Below are positions 33,701-41,038 of a DNA stretch of 48,292 nt, piece by piece. The notes beneath the pieces are model-generated. The model was not told where the DNA came from. It saw nothing but the letters and a program-made list of their open reading frames with translations, and made no database searches. A program made the position numbers and the translations under genes. This stretch comes from JASJAR01 sp038530285. Its GTDB lineage: Bacteria; Pseudomonadota; Alphaproteobacteria; Rhodobacterales; Rhodobacteraceae. The stretch spans positions 1 through 48,292 of the forward strand of contig JBCBCY010000025.1 of assembly GCA_038530285.1 (NCBI GenBank), given 5' to 3'. The number at the start of each line of letters is the position of its first letter. Position 1 is the first letter of the stretch.

Positions 33701-34231
33701 CAGCCAATATTGCATCGACAAAAACCAGGCGCGCAGGTCCTGGGCCTTGCCAGGGATCCATTTCAGGATCTTGGGCAGGCGGCGCAAAAGCTTCATCTGC
33801 TTTTCGCCCGACGAGGCAGAGGGCTTCGAGGACCCGCGCAATTTCTTGAGAAGCTTGACCGCACCTGAGGCAGGCTTGGTCATATCAAGATCGCCCATTT
33901 TCGTCAGCGACACGACCGCGTGGTCGGCGATCATGCCCACGAACGCATCTGCGGTATCGCGCGCGGCGCGCAGTTCGGGTTCGACCGCTTTGATATGCTC
34001 TTCGATGAACAAAAGGTTGGCGATGATAATGTCAGCCGAAGCGATGTCGGCCTTGGCATTGGCCAGTGCGTCTGCACATTCGTTCCATTCGGCGGCCGCA
34101 TGTACGGTGACCGACAGGCCTGGAAAATCCTGCGCCAGACGCGGCGTGACCCGCGCGGCGGGGCCAGCGGCATGAGCATCAAGGGTGACGATGACCACCT
34201 TGTAGCCGGGGGTCATGACCTCATCGCGCAT
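30731..34231 (-). CDS. bchH: Magnesium chelatase, porphyrin-binding subunit H
   Basis: BchH is the large catalytic subunit of Mg-chelatase, binding protoporphyrin IX. ATG 34231 (MRDEVMTPGYKVVIVTLDAHAAG) is the start expected from relatives and gives 1166 residues. The frame is open to 34393 inside bchB, and a second ATG lies at 34216. Typical stretches are LHFGMHGALEFMPGKQSGPG near residue 620 and NPKFYESLLTHGHEGVRQIEAHLTN near the C-terminus (interrupted here for brevity). It overlaps the bchB 3' end by 11 bp and bchL by four. Confidence 0.97.
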   Translation of the reverse strand: MRDEVMTPGYKVVIVTLDAHAAGPAARVTPRLAQDFPGLSVTVHAAAEWNECADALANAKADIASADIIIANLLFIEEHIKAVEPELRAARDTADAFVGMIADHAVVSLTKMGDLDMTKPASGAVKLLKKLRGSSKPSASSGEKQMKLLRRLPKILKWIPGKAQDLRAWFLSMQYWLGGSDDNIEEMIRFLVTRYGAGMEAGRAAKAPIDYPEVGLYHPDAKGRIVTDVADLPGPKDPVATVGLLMLRSYILAGDAAHYDAVIRGLEARGVRCLPAFAGGLDGRPAIDSYFHGKIDALVSLTGFSLVGGPAYNDSDAAVETLTTLDVPYIAAHPLEFQTLAQWEVSSSGLGPVETTMLVALPEIDGATNPTVFAGRQGSDGDRSMAPASERVAALVDKTARLAKLRKSAPADAKVAVVLYGFPPNAGAVGTAAYLSVFESLFNTLRQMKADGYAVDLPADVDALRDAVLAGNADTYGTEANVAARVSADQIVATTPWLAEIEDVWGPAPGRIQSNGREVFVLGARFGEVFVGVQPAFGYEGDPMRLLFEKGFAPTHAFSAFYRWIRDDFGADVVLHFGMHGALEFMPGKQSGPGGDCWPDRLMGNLPNIYLYAANNPSEATLAKRRAGAITVSHLTPPLATAGLYKGLAELKDSLTRFREMAPDDGAREDLATLIRDQAKAVDLDGAPEDLWASLLETEGALITDGLHVVGRPMDAATRADLLDVIPDLDAGARATMDAKLAANNELKPLMHALAGHFVPPVPGGDLIRSPEILPTGRNIHAFDPFRMPTAHALAEGAKQADLLIETHATLPRTVALVLWGSDNIKSDGAPIAQALALMGATPRFDSYGRLCGADLIPLSELGRPRIDVVMTLSGIFRDLLSLQTRMLAEAAWKCATADEPVEQNFIRAHALAYAEAMDVDMDTAALRVFSNAEGAYGSNVNILVDSSAFAEEDELADAYEARKSFAYGRDGKSAKNAELLQKALKDVDLAYQNLESVELGVTSVDHYFDTLGGISRAVKRAKGEEAPVYIGDQTRGTAKVRTLQDQIALETRSRSLNPKFYESLLTHGHEGVRQIEAHLTNTLGWSATTGQVDDWVYQRMSETFVLDEDMRRRLSDLNPKASARMANRLLEANDRKYWTPDEDTLAALQDAADELEDRMEGVAAE

Positions 34232-35774
34232 AATGGGCCTTTGCTTCGTAAAGCGTGTCGACGCTGATTTCGCCCAAACCCCGTTCGGTTGCGAAAACCT
34301 CCGTATTGCGGCGGGCTTTGCCGCGCACAAAGAACGGGATCTTGCGCAGCTCTTTTTCGGCATCCGCCAGCCAGATGACGTTTTCTGGCTCATTCATCCT
34401 GGCAGAAATACTCTGGGGGGCTTGGGGGGCTAGCCCCCCAACCTGTCGGCTGGCTTGACCAGTCGAATGACCCCCGTGGTGCGACGCACCGGCATCATCG
34501 TGGAACTCAAAATCTTCGCGGAACATGTGAAGTAGGTGTTCTTCCAGCCCCATCACCAGCGGGTGCACCCAGGTGTCGAAGATGACATTCGCCCCTTCCC
34601 ACCCGGCTTGGGGGGAATAGCGCGCGGGGAAATCCTGCACATGGACGGGGGCCGAGATCACAGCACATGGAATACCCAACCGCTTGCCGATGTGGCGTTC
34701 CATCTGGGTGCCAAGGATCATCTCGGGTTGCAGCGCCTCAATGGTCTTTTCAACCTCAAGGTAGTCGTCCGTGATCAGCGCTTCGACGCCGTAGTCTTTG
34801 GCCAGCGCGCGGATGGGGCGGGCAAACTCGCGGTTGTAGCACCCAAGGCCCGCGACTTCGAAGCCCATCTCGTCCCGGGCGATCCGGGCGGCGGCTTTGA
34901 CATGGGTGGCATCGCCAAAGATGAAAACGCGCTTGCCGGTCAGATAGGTGCTGTCGACGGAGGCGGCATACCACGGCAGGCGCAACCGGTCGGTATCAGG
35001 CGTGATGGTCTTGCCGGTGATCGTGGCGACTTCTTCCAGGAAATCATGGGTCGCGCCCACGCCAATGGGCACGGTCTTGGTGTAGGGCTGGGCGTGGTTT
35101 TTCTCCAGCCAGCGGGCCGCAGCCTCGCCGGTTTCAGGGTAGAGCAGCACGTTGAAATGGGCCGCCGGCAGGCGGGTGATGTCCGACGGGGTCGCGCCCA
35201 TGGGGGCCACGACGTTCACGCCGATCCCTGCGTCATGCAACAGGGCGGTGACTTCTTCTATATCGTCGCGGTGACGGAACCCCAGACCTGTGGGCCCCAG
35301 GATATTCGCCGTGACCTGAGCGGTTTTGTCCTGGGCGCGGGCCAAATGGCGCGTGATCTGGAAAAACGTCTCATCGGCGCCGAAGTTTTCCTTGCGCTGA
35401 TAGCTTGGCAATTCCAGCGGGATCACCGGGATCGGCAGGCCGAGGGCATCGGCCAGCCCACCCGGATCATCTTGGATCAATTCGGCCGTGCAGGACGCGC
35501 CGACGATCATCGCTTCGGGCTTGAAGCGGTCATACGCCTGCTGGGCGGCATCCTTAAAGAGATATGCGGTGTCTTCGCCCAGATCGCGGGCCTGAAAGGT
35601 GGTGTAGGTCACCGGCGGGCGATGATTGCGCCGTTCGATCATCGTGAAGAGCAGATCGGCATAGGTGTCGCCCTGGGGGGCGTGCAGGACAAAGTGCAGC
35701 CCTTTCATGCCGGTCGCGACACGCATTGCGCCAACATGAGGCGGGCCTTCGTATGTCCAGACCGCAAGCTTCAT
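34221..35774 (-). CDS. bchB: Dark-operative protochlorophyllide reductase, subunit B
   Basis: BchB with BchN forms the NifDK-like catalytic core of DPOR. The 517-residue protein starts MKLAVWTYEGPPHVGAMRVA, with the cluster cysteine in IVGASCTAELIQDDPGG near residue 94. The C-terminal region has an unusual linker around residues 445-455 (VGGLAPQAPQS) encoded by a perfect GC-rich palindrome (34422-34441). After it the conserved C-terminal domain (NVIWLADAEKELRKIPFFVRGKARRN) resumes in frame. It overlaps bchN by four bases. Confidence 0.97.
   Translation of the reverse strand: MKLAVWTYEGPPHVGAMRVATGMKGLHFVLHAPQGDTYADLLFTMIERRNHRPPVTYTTFQARDLGEDTAYLFKDAAQQAYDRFKPEAMIVGASCTAELIQDDPGGLADALGLPIPVIPLELPSYQRKENFGADETFFQITRHLARAQDKTAQVTANILGPTGLGFRHRDDIEEVTALLHDAGIGVNVVAPMGATPSDITRLPAAHFNVLLYPETGEAAARWLEKNHAQPYTKTVPIGVGATHDFLEEVATITGKTITPDTDRLRLPWYAASVDSTYLTGKRVFIFGDATHVKAAARIARDEMGFEVAGLGCYNREFARPIRALAKDYGVEALITDDYLEVEKTIEALQPEMILGTQMERHIGKRLGIPCAVISAPVHVQDFPARYSPQAGWEGANVIFDTWVHPLVMGLEEHLLHMFREDFEFHDDAGASHHGGHSTGQASRQVGGLAPQAPQSISARMNEPENVIWLADAEKELRKIPFFVRGKARRNTEVFATERGLGEISVDTLYEAKAHYAR
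34422..34441. repeat. 20-bp perfect GC-rich palindrome inside bchB
   Basis: The arms are TTGGGGGGCT and AGCCCCCCAA with no spacer, followed on the minus strand by a C-run and AGTATTTCTGCCAG. This layout resembles palindromic repeats I recall as common in Rhodobacterales intergenic regions. Here it is read as codons for the BchB linker. Confidence 0.7.
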
Positions 35775-37057
35775 GACGCCGGTGCCAGCTTCAGCTTGGC
35801 CTTGCGGCGCAGGGGTCGGGCGAACAATTCAGCAAGGTCGCCGGCCTGTTCGTAAAAATGCACCGGCGTGAACACCAGCTCGATCGCCCACTTCGTGGCC
35901 AGCCCTTCGGCTTCCAAGGGATTGGCAAGGCCCAGACCGCAAACGGTAAGATCCGCGCGGGCGGCACGGGCGCGGTCAAGCTGGCGGTCAACGTCCTGGC
36001 CTTCAGAGATCGTCGGGCCCGCTTCGATCAGTTCAAGATCGGGCCCATGCAGACCGCGGTGCAGGAACGGCGTGCCGATTTCCACCGCCGTCATCCCGCA
36101 TTCGCGGGTCAAAAACCGCGCCAGGGGAATTTCCAGCTGGCTGTCTGGAAAAAAGAACAGCGATTTGCCCGAAAGCGCTTCGGCCCGGGCGGCGATGGCT
36201 TTGCGAGCCCGCGCCCGGGGTGCTTCGGTCACCCGGTCCACGACCGCACGGTCGATCCCGAAGGCATCGGCGATGGCGTAAAGCCAAAGGGTTGTGCCCG
36301 CTTCGCCAAAAGGGAAGGGGGCCGCAATGTGCTGGGCCCCGCGCCGGACAAGGGCGGCGTGGGTGTCACCCAGGAACGGTTGGGCGAGCGCGAATTTCGT
36401 GTTCGGTCCCACAGCGGCGGTGTCATCGACGCGCCGGGCGGGCAGTGAGACCACGTGTTTGACGCCAATCTGGTCTAAAAGACCAAGTGCTTGGTCTTCG
36501 ACCACATCCGGCAGCGCGCCCACCAGCATGAATTGCTCGGCCGTGGTTTCGGGTGCTGCATCCACGATGGTGGTCAGGCAGGCGTCTTCGCCTTGGGTGA
36601 ATGTCGTTTCAATCCCCGACCCCGAATAGTTCTGCACCATCACATGGGGCCCATGCTGAATGGTCAGGCGTTCAGCGGCGCGGTGCAAATCAAGCTTGAT
36701 CACTTCAGAGGGGCAAGAGCCGACCAGAAACAATCGCCGGATATCGGGGCGGCGATCCAGAAGGCGCGCGACTTCGCGGTCGAGCTCGTCATTGGCATCT
36801 GCCAGACCCGCCAGATCGGTTTCTTCCAGGATCGCGGTGCCGAATCGGGGTTCGGCGAAGATCATCACGCCGGCGGCCGATTGCAGAAGATGGGCGCATG
36901 TGCGCGAGCCGACGACCAGAAAAAATGCGTCCTGCATTTTGCGGTGCAGCCAGACGATGCCGGTTAATCCGCAGAACACCTCGCGCTGGCCGCGCTCTTT
37001 TAGCACGGGCGTGTCGAGGCAGCCGGGGCCGGTGGGGGGTGTCAGGGGCCGGTTCAT
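35771..37057 (-). CDS. bchN: Dark-operative protochlorophyllide reductase, subunit N
   Basis: BchN binds protochlorophyllide and, with BchB, the [4Fe-4S] cluster. ATG 37057 (MNRPLTPPTGPGCLDTPVL) overlaps the bchF stop by four bases, giving 428 residues. An upstream ATG would lie within bchF. The three cluster-ligand cysteines are in REVFCGLTG, GSRTCAHLL and VGSCPSEV. Confidence 0.97.
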   Translation of the reverse strand: MNRPLTPPTGPGCLDTPVLKERGQREVFCGLTGIVWLHRKMQDAFFLVVGSRTCAHLLQSAAGVMIFAEPRFGTAILEETDLAGLADANDELDREVARLLDRRPDIRRLFLVGSCPSEVIKLDLHRAAERLTIQHGPHVMVQNYSGSGIETTFTQGEDACLTTIVDAAPETTAEQFMLVGALPDVVEDQALGLLDQIGVKHVVSLPARRVDDTAAVGPNTKFALAQPFLGDTHAALVRRGAQHIAAPFPFGEAGTTLWLYAIADAFGIDRAVVDRVTEAPRARARKAIAARAEALSGKSLFFFPDSQLEIPLARFLTRECGMTAVEIGTPFLHRGLHGPDLELIEAGPTISEGQDVDRQLDRARAARADLTVCGLGLANPLEAEGLATKWAIELVFTPVHFYEQAGDLAELFARPLRRKAKLKLAPAS

Positions 37058-37536
37058 GCGGGCGATTCCATTCGCGCGAGTCGCAGCTTCCACAGGAACT
37101 GCCCGGCGTTGATGACGTAGGTCGCATAAGCGGCCAGCGCGATCACGATCAGCGCGTCAGGACCGTAAGACCCGGTGACCAGACCCCATAGATAAAGTGT
37201 GTGCAGCGCGATCACCACAAAGGAGAACACGTCTTCCCAAAAGAAGGCGGGTGCAAACAGCCAACGGCCGAAAACGACCTTTTCCCAGATCGAGCCGGTG
37301 ATCATAATCGCGTATAAAAACAGGGTTTTCACGACGATTGAGATGGTCGCGGCCATGTAGCCCTCGCCGGTCCACAAGAACCGCAGCACCAGCGCCAGCG
37401 AGATCAGAAACACCAGGAATTGCGCGGGCGCCAACAGCCCCTGAACCAGGGTCCACCGCGTTGCATCGCGGCGCTTGCGCTCGTCGGGTGTGTAGATCCG
37501 CGTTCCCCGACCGGCTTTGTGATGTCTATTGGACAT
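37054..37536 (-). CDS. bchF: 3-vinyl bacteriochlorophyllide hydratase
   Basis: BchF hydrates the 3-vinyl group of chlorophyllide a to 3-hydroxyethyl, which BchC then oxidises. The 160-residue membrane protein has four hydrophobic segments and starts at ATG 37536 (MSNRHHKAGRGTRIYTPDE) directly behind GGAGG. It opens the long superoperon bchF-bchN-bchB-bchH-bchL-bchM-lhaA-puhABC-acsF-puhE-hemA, whose promoter region is shared with divergent ppaA and carries PpsR sites. Confidence 0.96.
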   Translation of the reverse strand: MSNRHHKAGRGTRIYTPDERKRRDATRWTLVQGLLAPAQFLVFLISLALVLRFLWTGEGYMAATISIVVKTLFLYAIMITGSIWEKVVFGRWLFAPAFFWEDVFSFVVIALHTLYLWGLVTGSYGPDALIVIALAAYATYVINAGQFLWKLRLARMESPA

Positions 37537-37589
37537 TGTCCTCCCCGGGACTGCGGTGTTGGTCGAGAGTAAGCGCGGCCCTGGCAAAG

Positions 37590-37632
37590 TGTCAATATTA
37601 CCTTACACATTAAATGTCAGTTCGATGTGTCA
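37590..37632 (-). promoter_or_regulatory. PpsR/CrtJ operator pair upstream of bchF
   Basis: A perfect TGT-N12-ACA palindrome at 37590-37607 is followed after 7 bp by an imperfect one (TGT-N12-TCA) at 37615-37632. The close tandem spacing matches the crtE/crtD and bchC pairs. A TTGACA box on the minus strand (complement of 37590-37595) lies inside the first site. GTGTC/GACAC arms at 37627-37643 form a further inverted repeat. Confidence 0.78.
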
Positions 37633-37722
37633 ACTTGGGACACTTCTGACCATGTGAAAGACTCGGAAATCCCAGGAAAATTTGGGTGTCGAAGATGTGA
37701 GGCTTGGAAGCGACCTGAAAAC

Positions 37723-37740
37723 TGTCAATTCGCTTTGACA
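37723..37740. promoter_or_regulatory. PpsR/CrtJ operator upstream of ppaA
   Basis: A perfect TGT-N12-ACA palindrome 87 bp before the ppaA start and about 100 bp from the bchF pair. It could repress ppaA-ppsR (autoregulation) or cooperate over distance with the bchF sites. Confidence 0.75.
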
Positions 37741-37827
37741 TTGTGTACTGTCCAAAAACGGCGCATAGTGACGCATCCGCGCCCGGCCACGCAGGAATGG
37801 TGTCAGGCGCTACGGTGGAGAAGTCCG

Positions 37828-38637
37828 ATGATGGACGGCCCAGATCGTTCGAGGAAAGATAAGCAAGCCAAAGATGGCGGAGCCTTGGTTTCGTTGGCAA
37901 GCCAGGCGTTGTCTGTGCTGGCAAGTCGCCGGTCTGCCGTCGATGCGCGGATTGCCGAAACGATGATCCAGCGGCTGGAACATGCCGTGCTTGACCGCAA
38001 CCCCGAACGCCGCATGTCGGTTCTGGCGGAACTGCGCGCAGCGGGGATCCCCGATGTGCAGATTGCTGAAGATCTGATCCCGCTTGTGGCACAGCGTCTG
38101 GGCGATGCGTGGTGCGAAGACAACATGAGCTTTGCGGATGTCACCATCGGGTCAGCCCGGTTGCAAGCGCTGGTGCGTGATCTTGGTGCCCCTGATCCGG
38201 ACCCTCTGGCGCGCAACGTGGGCTCGGTGGCTGTGATCGTGCCCGAAGACGAAACCCATACGCTTGGGGCGATGGTTCTAACCAGCCGGTTGCGCCGGCA
38301 GCATGTGTCTGTGCGCCTGTTTCTGGGCACCGAAGAATCGGAGGTTTTGCTGGCGATTGGCCGGACGCGATATGATGCGATCTTGATTTCGGCCTCGCAC
38401 AGCCAAAAGCTTGCGAAGATTGATAGATTTGTGAATAAAATCAAACGGGCTGTTCGCAGCCAGACCCCCGTCATCGTTGGTGGGTCCGTTGTCGAACGCG
38501 GAATTGCGGTGGAGAAGCACGTTCGTGCGGATTACATCACTTCGAATGTCGACGAGGCGTTGAAAAAGTGCGGATTGAAAATCAAAGAATTCGCCAGCGA
38601 AGCGAAGATACCAGCGAACGCCGACAGCCCGATTTAG
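37828..38637 (+). CDS. ppaA: PpaA/AerR-type cobalamin-binding regulator of photosynthesis genes
   Basis: PpaA/AerR is the antirepressor partner of PpsR/CrtJ; AerR of R. capsulatus binds cobalamin and converts CrtJ action. ATG 37828 follows GGAG by seven bases and gives 269 residues. The open frame to 37627 lacks a start signal and crosses an operator. An N-terminal helical part (VQIAEDLIPLVAQRLGDAW near residue 75) is followed by a Rossmann-like B12-binding domain, with THTLGAMVL near residue 140 at the place of the cobalamin-ligand histidine motif, and VIVGGSVV near residue 215. It lies 17 bp upstream of ppsR. Confidence 0.9.
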   Translation: MMDGPDRSRKDKQAKDGGALVSLASQALSVLASRRSAVDARIAETMIQRLEHAVLDRNPERRMSVLAELRAAGIPDVQIAEDLIPLVAQRLGDAWCEDNMSFADVTIGSARLQALVRDLGAPDPDPLARNVGSVAVIVPEDETHTLGAMVLTSRLRRQHVSVRLFLGTEESEVLLAIGRTRYDAILISASHSQKLAKIDRFVNKIKRAVRSQTPVIVGGSVVERGIAVEKHVRADYITSNVDEALKKCGLKIKEFASEAKIPANADSPI

Positions 38638-38654
38638 GCAAGGGAGATAAGGCT

Positions 38655-40070
38655 CTGACCAGCCGTGGCATGAAGTATTGGAGTACGGGTGCAATCCCTT
38701 TGATTGCGCCTGACGTGCTGGGCGATATTATCGCGACGGCCTCTGATGTTGCGGTCGTGATCTCAGACGTGGGGCGCATTTTGTCGGTGCTGACAAATCC
38801 TGCCCATGCGACCTTCGAAAAGCTTGATCATTGGGAAGGCCGCGACATTCGCGACTTCCTGACGGTTGAAAGCGTGCCAAAGCTTGATGCGCAGCTCGAA
38901 CGGTTCAATGCGGGCAAAGACCTAGGCCGGGCGCTGGAGCTTAATCATTCCGACAATGCCCAGCTGGAATTTCCCGTGCGCTATTCGCTGCACCGGATTG
39001 GACCCGAAGGCGCGATTTTGATGCTGGGCCGGGACCTTCGCCCGATTGCAGAGATGCAGCAACAGCTTGTGAACGCACAGATGGCGCTGGAGCGTGATTA
39101 CGAAGTGCACCGCGAGAGCCACACGCGGTTTCGGGTGCTGATGGAAGCGACCCGTGACGCGGTGGTGTTTGTTTCAGCATCCACCGGCCAGGTGATCGAA
39201 GCCAATGCCGCGGCAGCGTCGCTGCTGGGGGCAAGTGCTGACGCGATGACAGATACCAATTTTGCCGCCGCTTTCGATGGCCGCAAGTCTGGCGGACTTG
39301 TGGACATGTTGCTGGCCGCCGCGGCTGAGGACAATCCCGATCCGGTTCAGGCCACCGCCAAAGGATCGATGATGCCGGTCAATCTGTTGCCACGGGTGTT
39401 CCGGGCGGCGGGCGAACGCACCCTTTTGTGTCGGATCGAAGCGGTCGATGACAAAGCCGCCCCCAACGAAAGCATGAAGGAAGATCTGACAGGGTTTTAT
39501 CAAGACGCTGTCGATGCAATTGTCTTTACGGACAAATCCGGGTCCATCCTTGCGGCGAACGAAGCCTTTTTGTCGTTGATCGATGCGCCGCACCTGACCC
39601 ATGTGCGCGGCAAATCCATGGGCGATTTCCTGGTGCGCGGCCAGATCGATCTGAAGGTCTTGATCGAAAACGCCGTCCGGTCGGGCAAGATGCGGATTTA
39701 TGGCACCAAACTGCAATCCGATTTCGGGGCCGAGACACCGGCTGAGATTTCGGCGACCTTCCTGAACGATCGCACTGCGCCGTCGATTGTGTTTGTGATC
39801 CGTGACACCAGCCGTGTGGATACGGTACGGCCGGTGGCAGGCTCGGGCGGGCGCAAAGATGAAAACGTGCGCAGCGTGATGGAACTGGTCGGGTCGGCGA
39901 CCCTGAAAGAGATCGTGACCGAGACGACCGATGTGATCGAGAAGATGTGCATCGAAACCGCGGTTGAGCTGACCCGGAACAACCGAGTGGCCGCGGCTGA
40001 GATGTTGGGCCTGTCGCGTCAGAGCCTTTATGTGAAGCTCAGGAAATACGATCTCCTCAGCCGCGACTAA
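38655..40070 (+). CDS. ppsR: PpsR/CrtJ transcriptional repressor (probable CTG start)
   Basis: PpsR represses bch, crt and puc genes under oxygen by binding TGT-N12-ACA. Domains are an N-terminal PAS-like region, two PAS domains (about 140-260 and 280-390) and a C-terminal Fis-type helix-turn-helix (NRVAAAEMLGLSRQSLYVKLRKYDLL). Cysteines fall at residues 259 and 432, 173 apart, the same spacing as redox Cys251/Cys424 of R. sphaeroides PpsR. No ATG/GTG/TTG follows the AGGGAG site at a useful distance. CTG 38655, eight bases after it, would give M-TSRGMKYW and 471 residues. ATG 38670 is the fallback. The ppaA-ppsR pair is one operon. Confidence 0.95.
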   Translation: MTSRGMKYWSTGAIPLIAPDVLGDIIATASDVAVVISDVGRILSVLTNPAHATFEKLDHWEGRDIRDFLTVESVPKLDAQLERFNAGKDLGRALELNHSDNAQLEFPVRYSLHRIGPEGAILMLGRDLRPIAEMQQQLVNAQMALERDYEVHRESHTRFRVLMEATRDAVVFVSASTGQVIEANAAAASLLGASADAMTDTNFAAAFDGRKSGGLVDMLLAAAAEDNPDPVQATAKGSMMPVNLLPRVFRAAGERTLLCRIEAVDDKAAPNESMKEDLTGFYQDAVDAIVFTDKSGSILAANEAFLSLIDAPHLTHVRGKSMGDFLVRGQIDLKVLIENAVRSGKMRIYGTKLQSDFGAETPAEISATFLNDRTAPSIVFVIRDTSRVDTVRPVAGSGGRKDENVRSVMELVGSATLKEIVTETTDVIEKMCIETAVELTRNNRVAAAEMLGLSRQSLYVKLRKYDLLSRD

Positions 40071-40119
40071 CCCGCGCAGCCAAGTGTCCACCTAATAGAA
40101 TCCTTGTCTTCGGTGGATG

Positions 40120-40137
40120 TGTATAGTTTAGTTGACA
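40120..40137 (+). promoter_or_regulatory. PpsR operator overlapping the bchG promoter
   Basis: A perfect TGT-N12-ACA palindrome ends one base before the bchG ATG. A TATAGT -10-like box lies inside it at 40122-40127, which would place transcription start around 40134 and leave only a few bases of leader. No ribosome binding site is visible. Repressor binding would cover the promoter and the start site. Confidence 0.7.
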
Positions 40138-40138
40138 C

Positions 40139-41038
40139 ATGTATGTCAGGGACACTTTACAGCCGCGCCGTTACCCCGAGCCCGCAGCCCTTCTCCAGTT
40201 GATCAAACCGATCACGTGGTTCCCACCGATGTGGGCGTATCTTTGCGGGATCGTGTCGTCGGGTGTTTGGCCCGCCGGACAGTGGGAGATTGTGGTTCTG
40301 GGCGTGATCCTGGCCGGTCCCATCGTCTGCGGGATGAGCCAGGCGGCCAATGATTGGTGCGACCGGCATGTGGATGCAATCAACGAGCCTGACCGCCCGA
40401 TCCCGTCAGGTCGGGTGCCTGGCCGCTGGGGGCTGTGGGTCGCACTTGTGATGTCGGTTCTGGCCCTTTTTGTTGGCTGGCAGCTTGGCCCTTGGGGCTT
40501 TGGTGCGACGGGTGTCGCTGTTGTCGCGGCCTGGGTCTATTCCGCGCCGCCGTTTCGCTGGAAGCGGTCAGGCTGGTGGGGGCCGGGGCTTGTGGGCCTG
40601 TCGTATGAGACCCTGCCGTGGTTCACGGGCGCGGCCGTTTTGGCCGCCGGCGCGCCGCGGTTTGAGGTTGTCATGATCGCCCTGTTGTACGGACTTGGCG
40701 CCCACGGGATCATGACGCTGAATGATTTCAAGGCGCTGGAAGGTGATCGGGCCACCGGCGTGCGGTCCTTACCCGCTGTTCTGGGACCTGAGGTTGCCGC
40801 CAAGATCGCCTGTGTCGGTATGGCCTTGCCGCAAACGCTGGTGATCGCGATGCTGCTGATCTGGGGCAAGCCCTGGCACGCGCTGGCAATCACCGGCCTG
40901 TTGGTTTTGCAATTTGCCGCGATGCGGGTTTTGTTCCGTGACCCCAAGGGCAAGGCGCCCTGGTACAACGGCACAGGCGTCCTGCTTTATATCTCAGGCA
41001 TGATGATTGCTGCCTTTGCGCTGCGGGGGCTGGCATGA
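40139..41038 (+). CDS. bchG: Bacteriochlorophyll synthase (geranylgeranyl transferase)
   Basis: BchG is a UbiA-family membrane prenyltransferase that esterifies bacteriochlorophyllide a with geranylgeranyl diphosphate. The 299-residue protein begins MYVRDTLQPRRYPEPAALLQLIKPITWFPPMWAYL. The prenyl-diphosphate/Mg2+ motif NDWCDRHVDAINEPDRPIPSG lies near residue 78, and a second motif is in LNDFKALEGDRATG near 200. About eight membrane helices follow. It has no clear ribosome binding site and may be translated from a very short leader. The stop overlaps the next gene by four bases. Confidence 0.96.
   Translation: MYVRDTLQPRRYPEPAALLQLIKPITWFPPMWAYLCGIVSSGVWPAGQWEIVVLGVILAGPIVCGMSQAANDWCDRHVDAINEPDRPIPSGRVPGRWGLWVALVMSVLALFVGWQLGPWGFGATGVAVVAAWVYSAPPFRWKRSGWWGPGLVGLSYETLPWFTGAAVLAAGAPRFEVVMIALLYGLGAHGIMTLNDFKALEGDRATGVRSLPAVLGPEVAAKIACVGMALPQTLVIAMLLIWGKPWHALAITGLLVLQFAAMRVLFRDPKGKAPWYNGTGVLLYISGMMIAAFALRGLA

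Noticed and set aside
34422..34441. Transcription terminator inside bchB
   Set aside because: The palindrome is strong but lacks a T-run on either strand, and lies within a conserved open frame, followed by an essential domain and bchH.
39174..40091. A 305-codon minus-strand frame opposite ppsR
   Set aside because: It is a shadow of the ppsR PAS and helix-turn-helix coding sequence, with no ribosome binding site or domain of its own.
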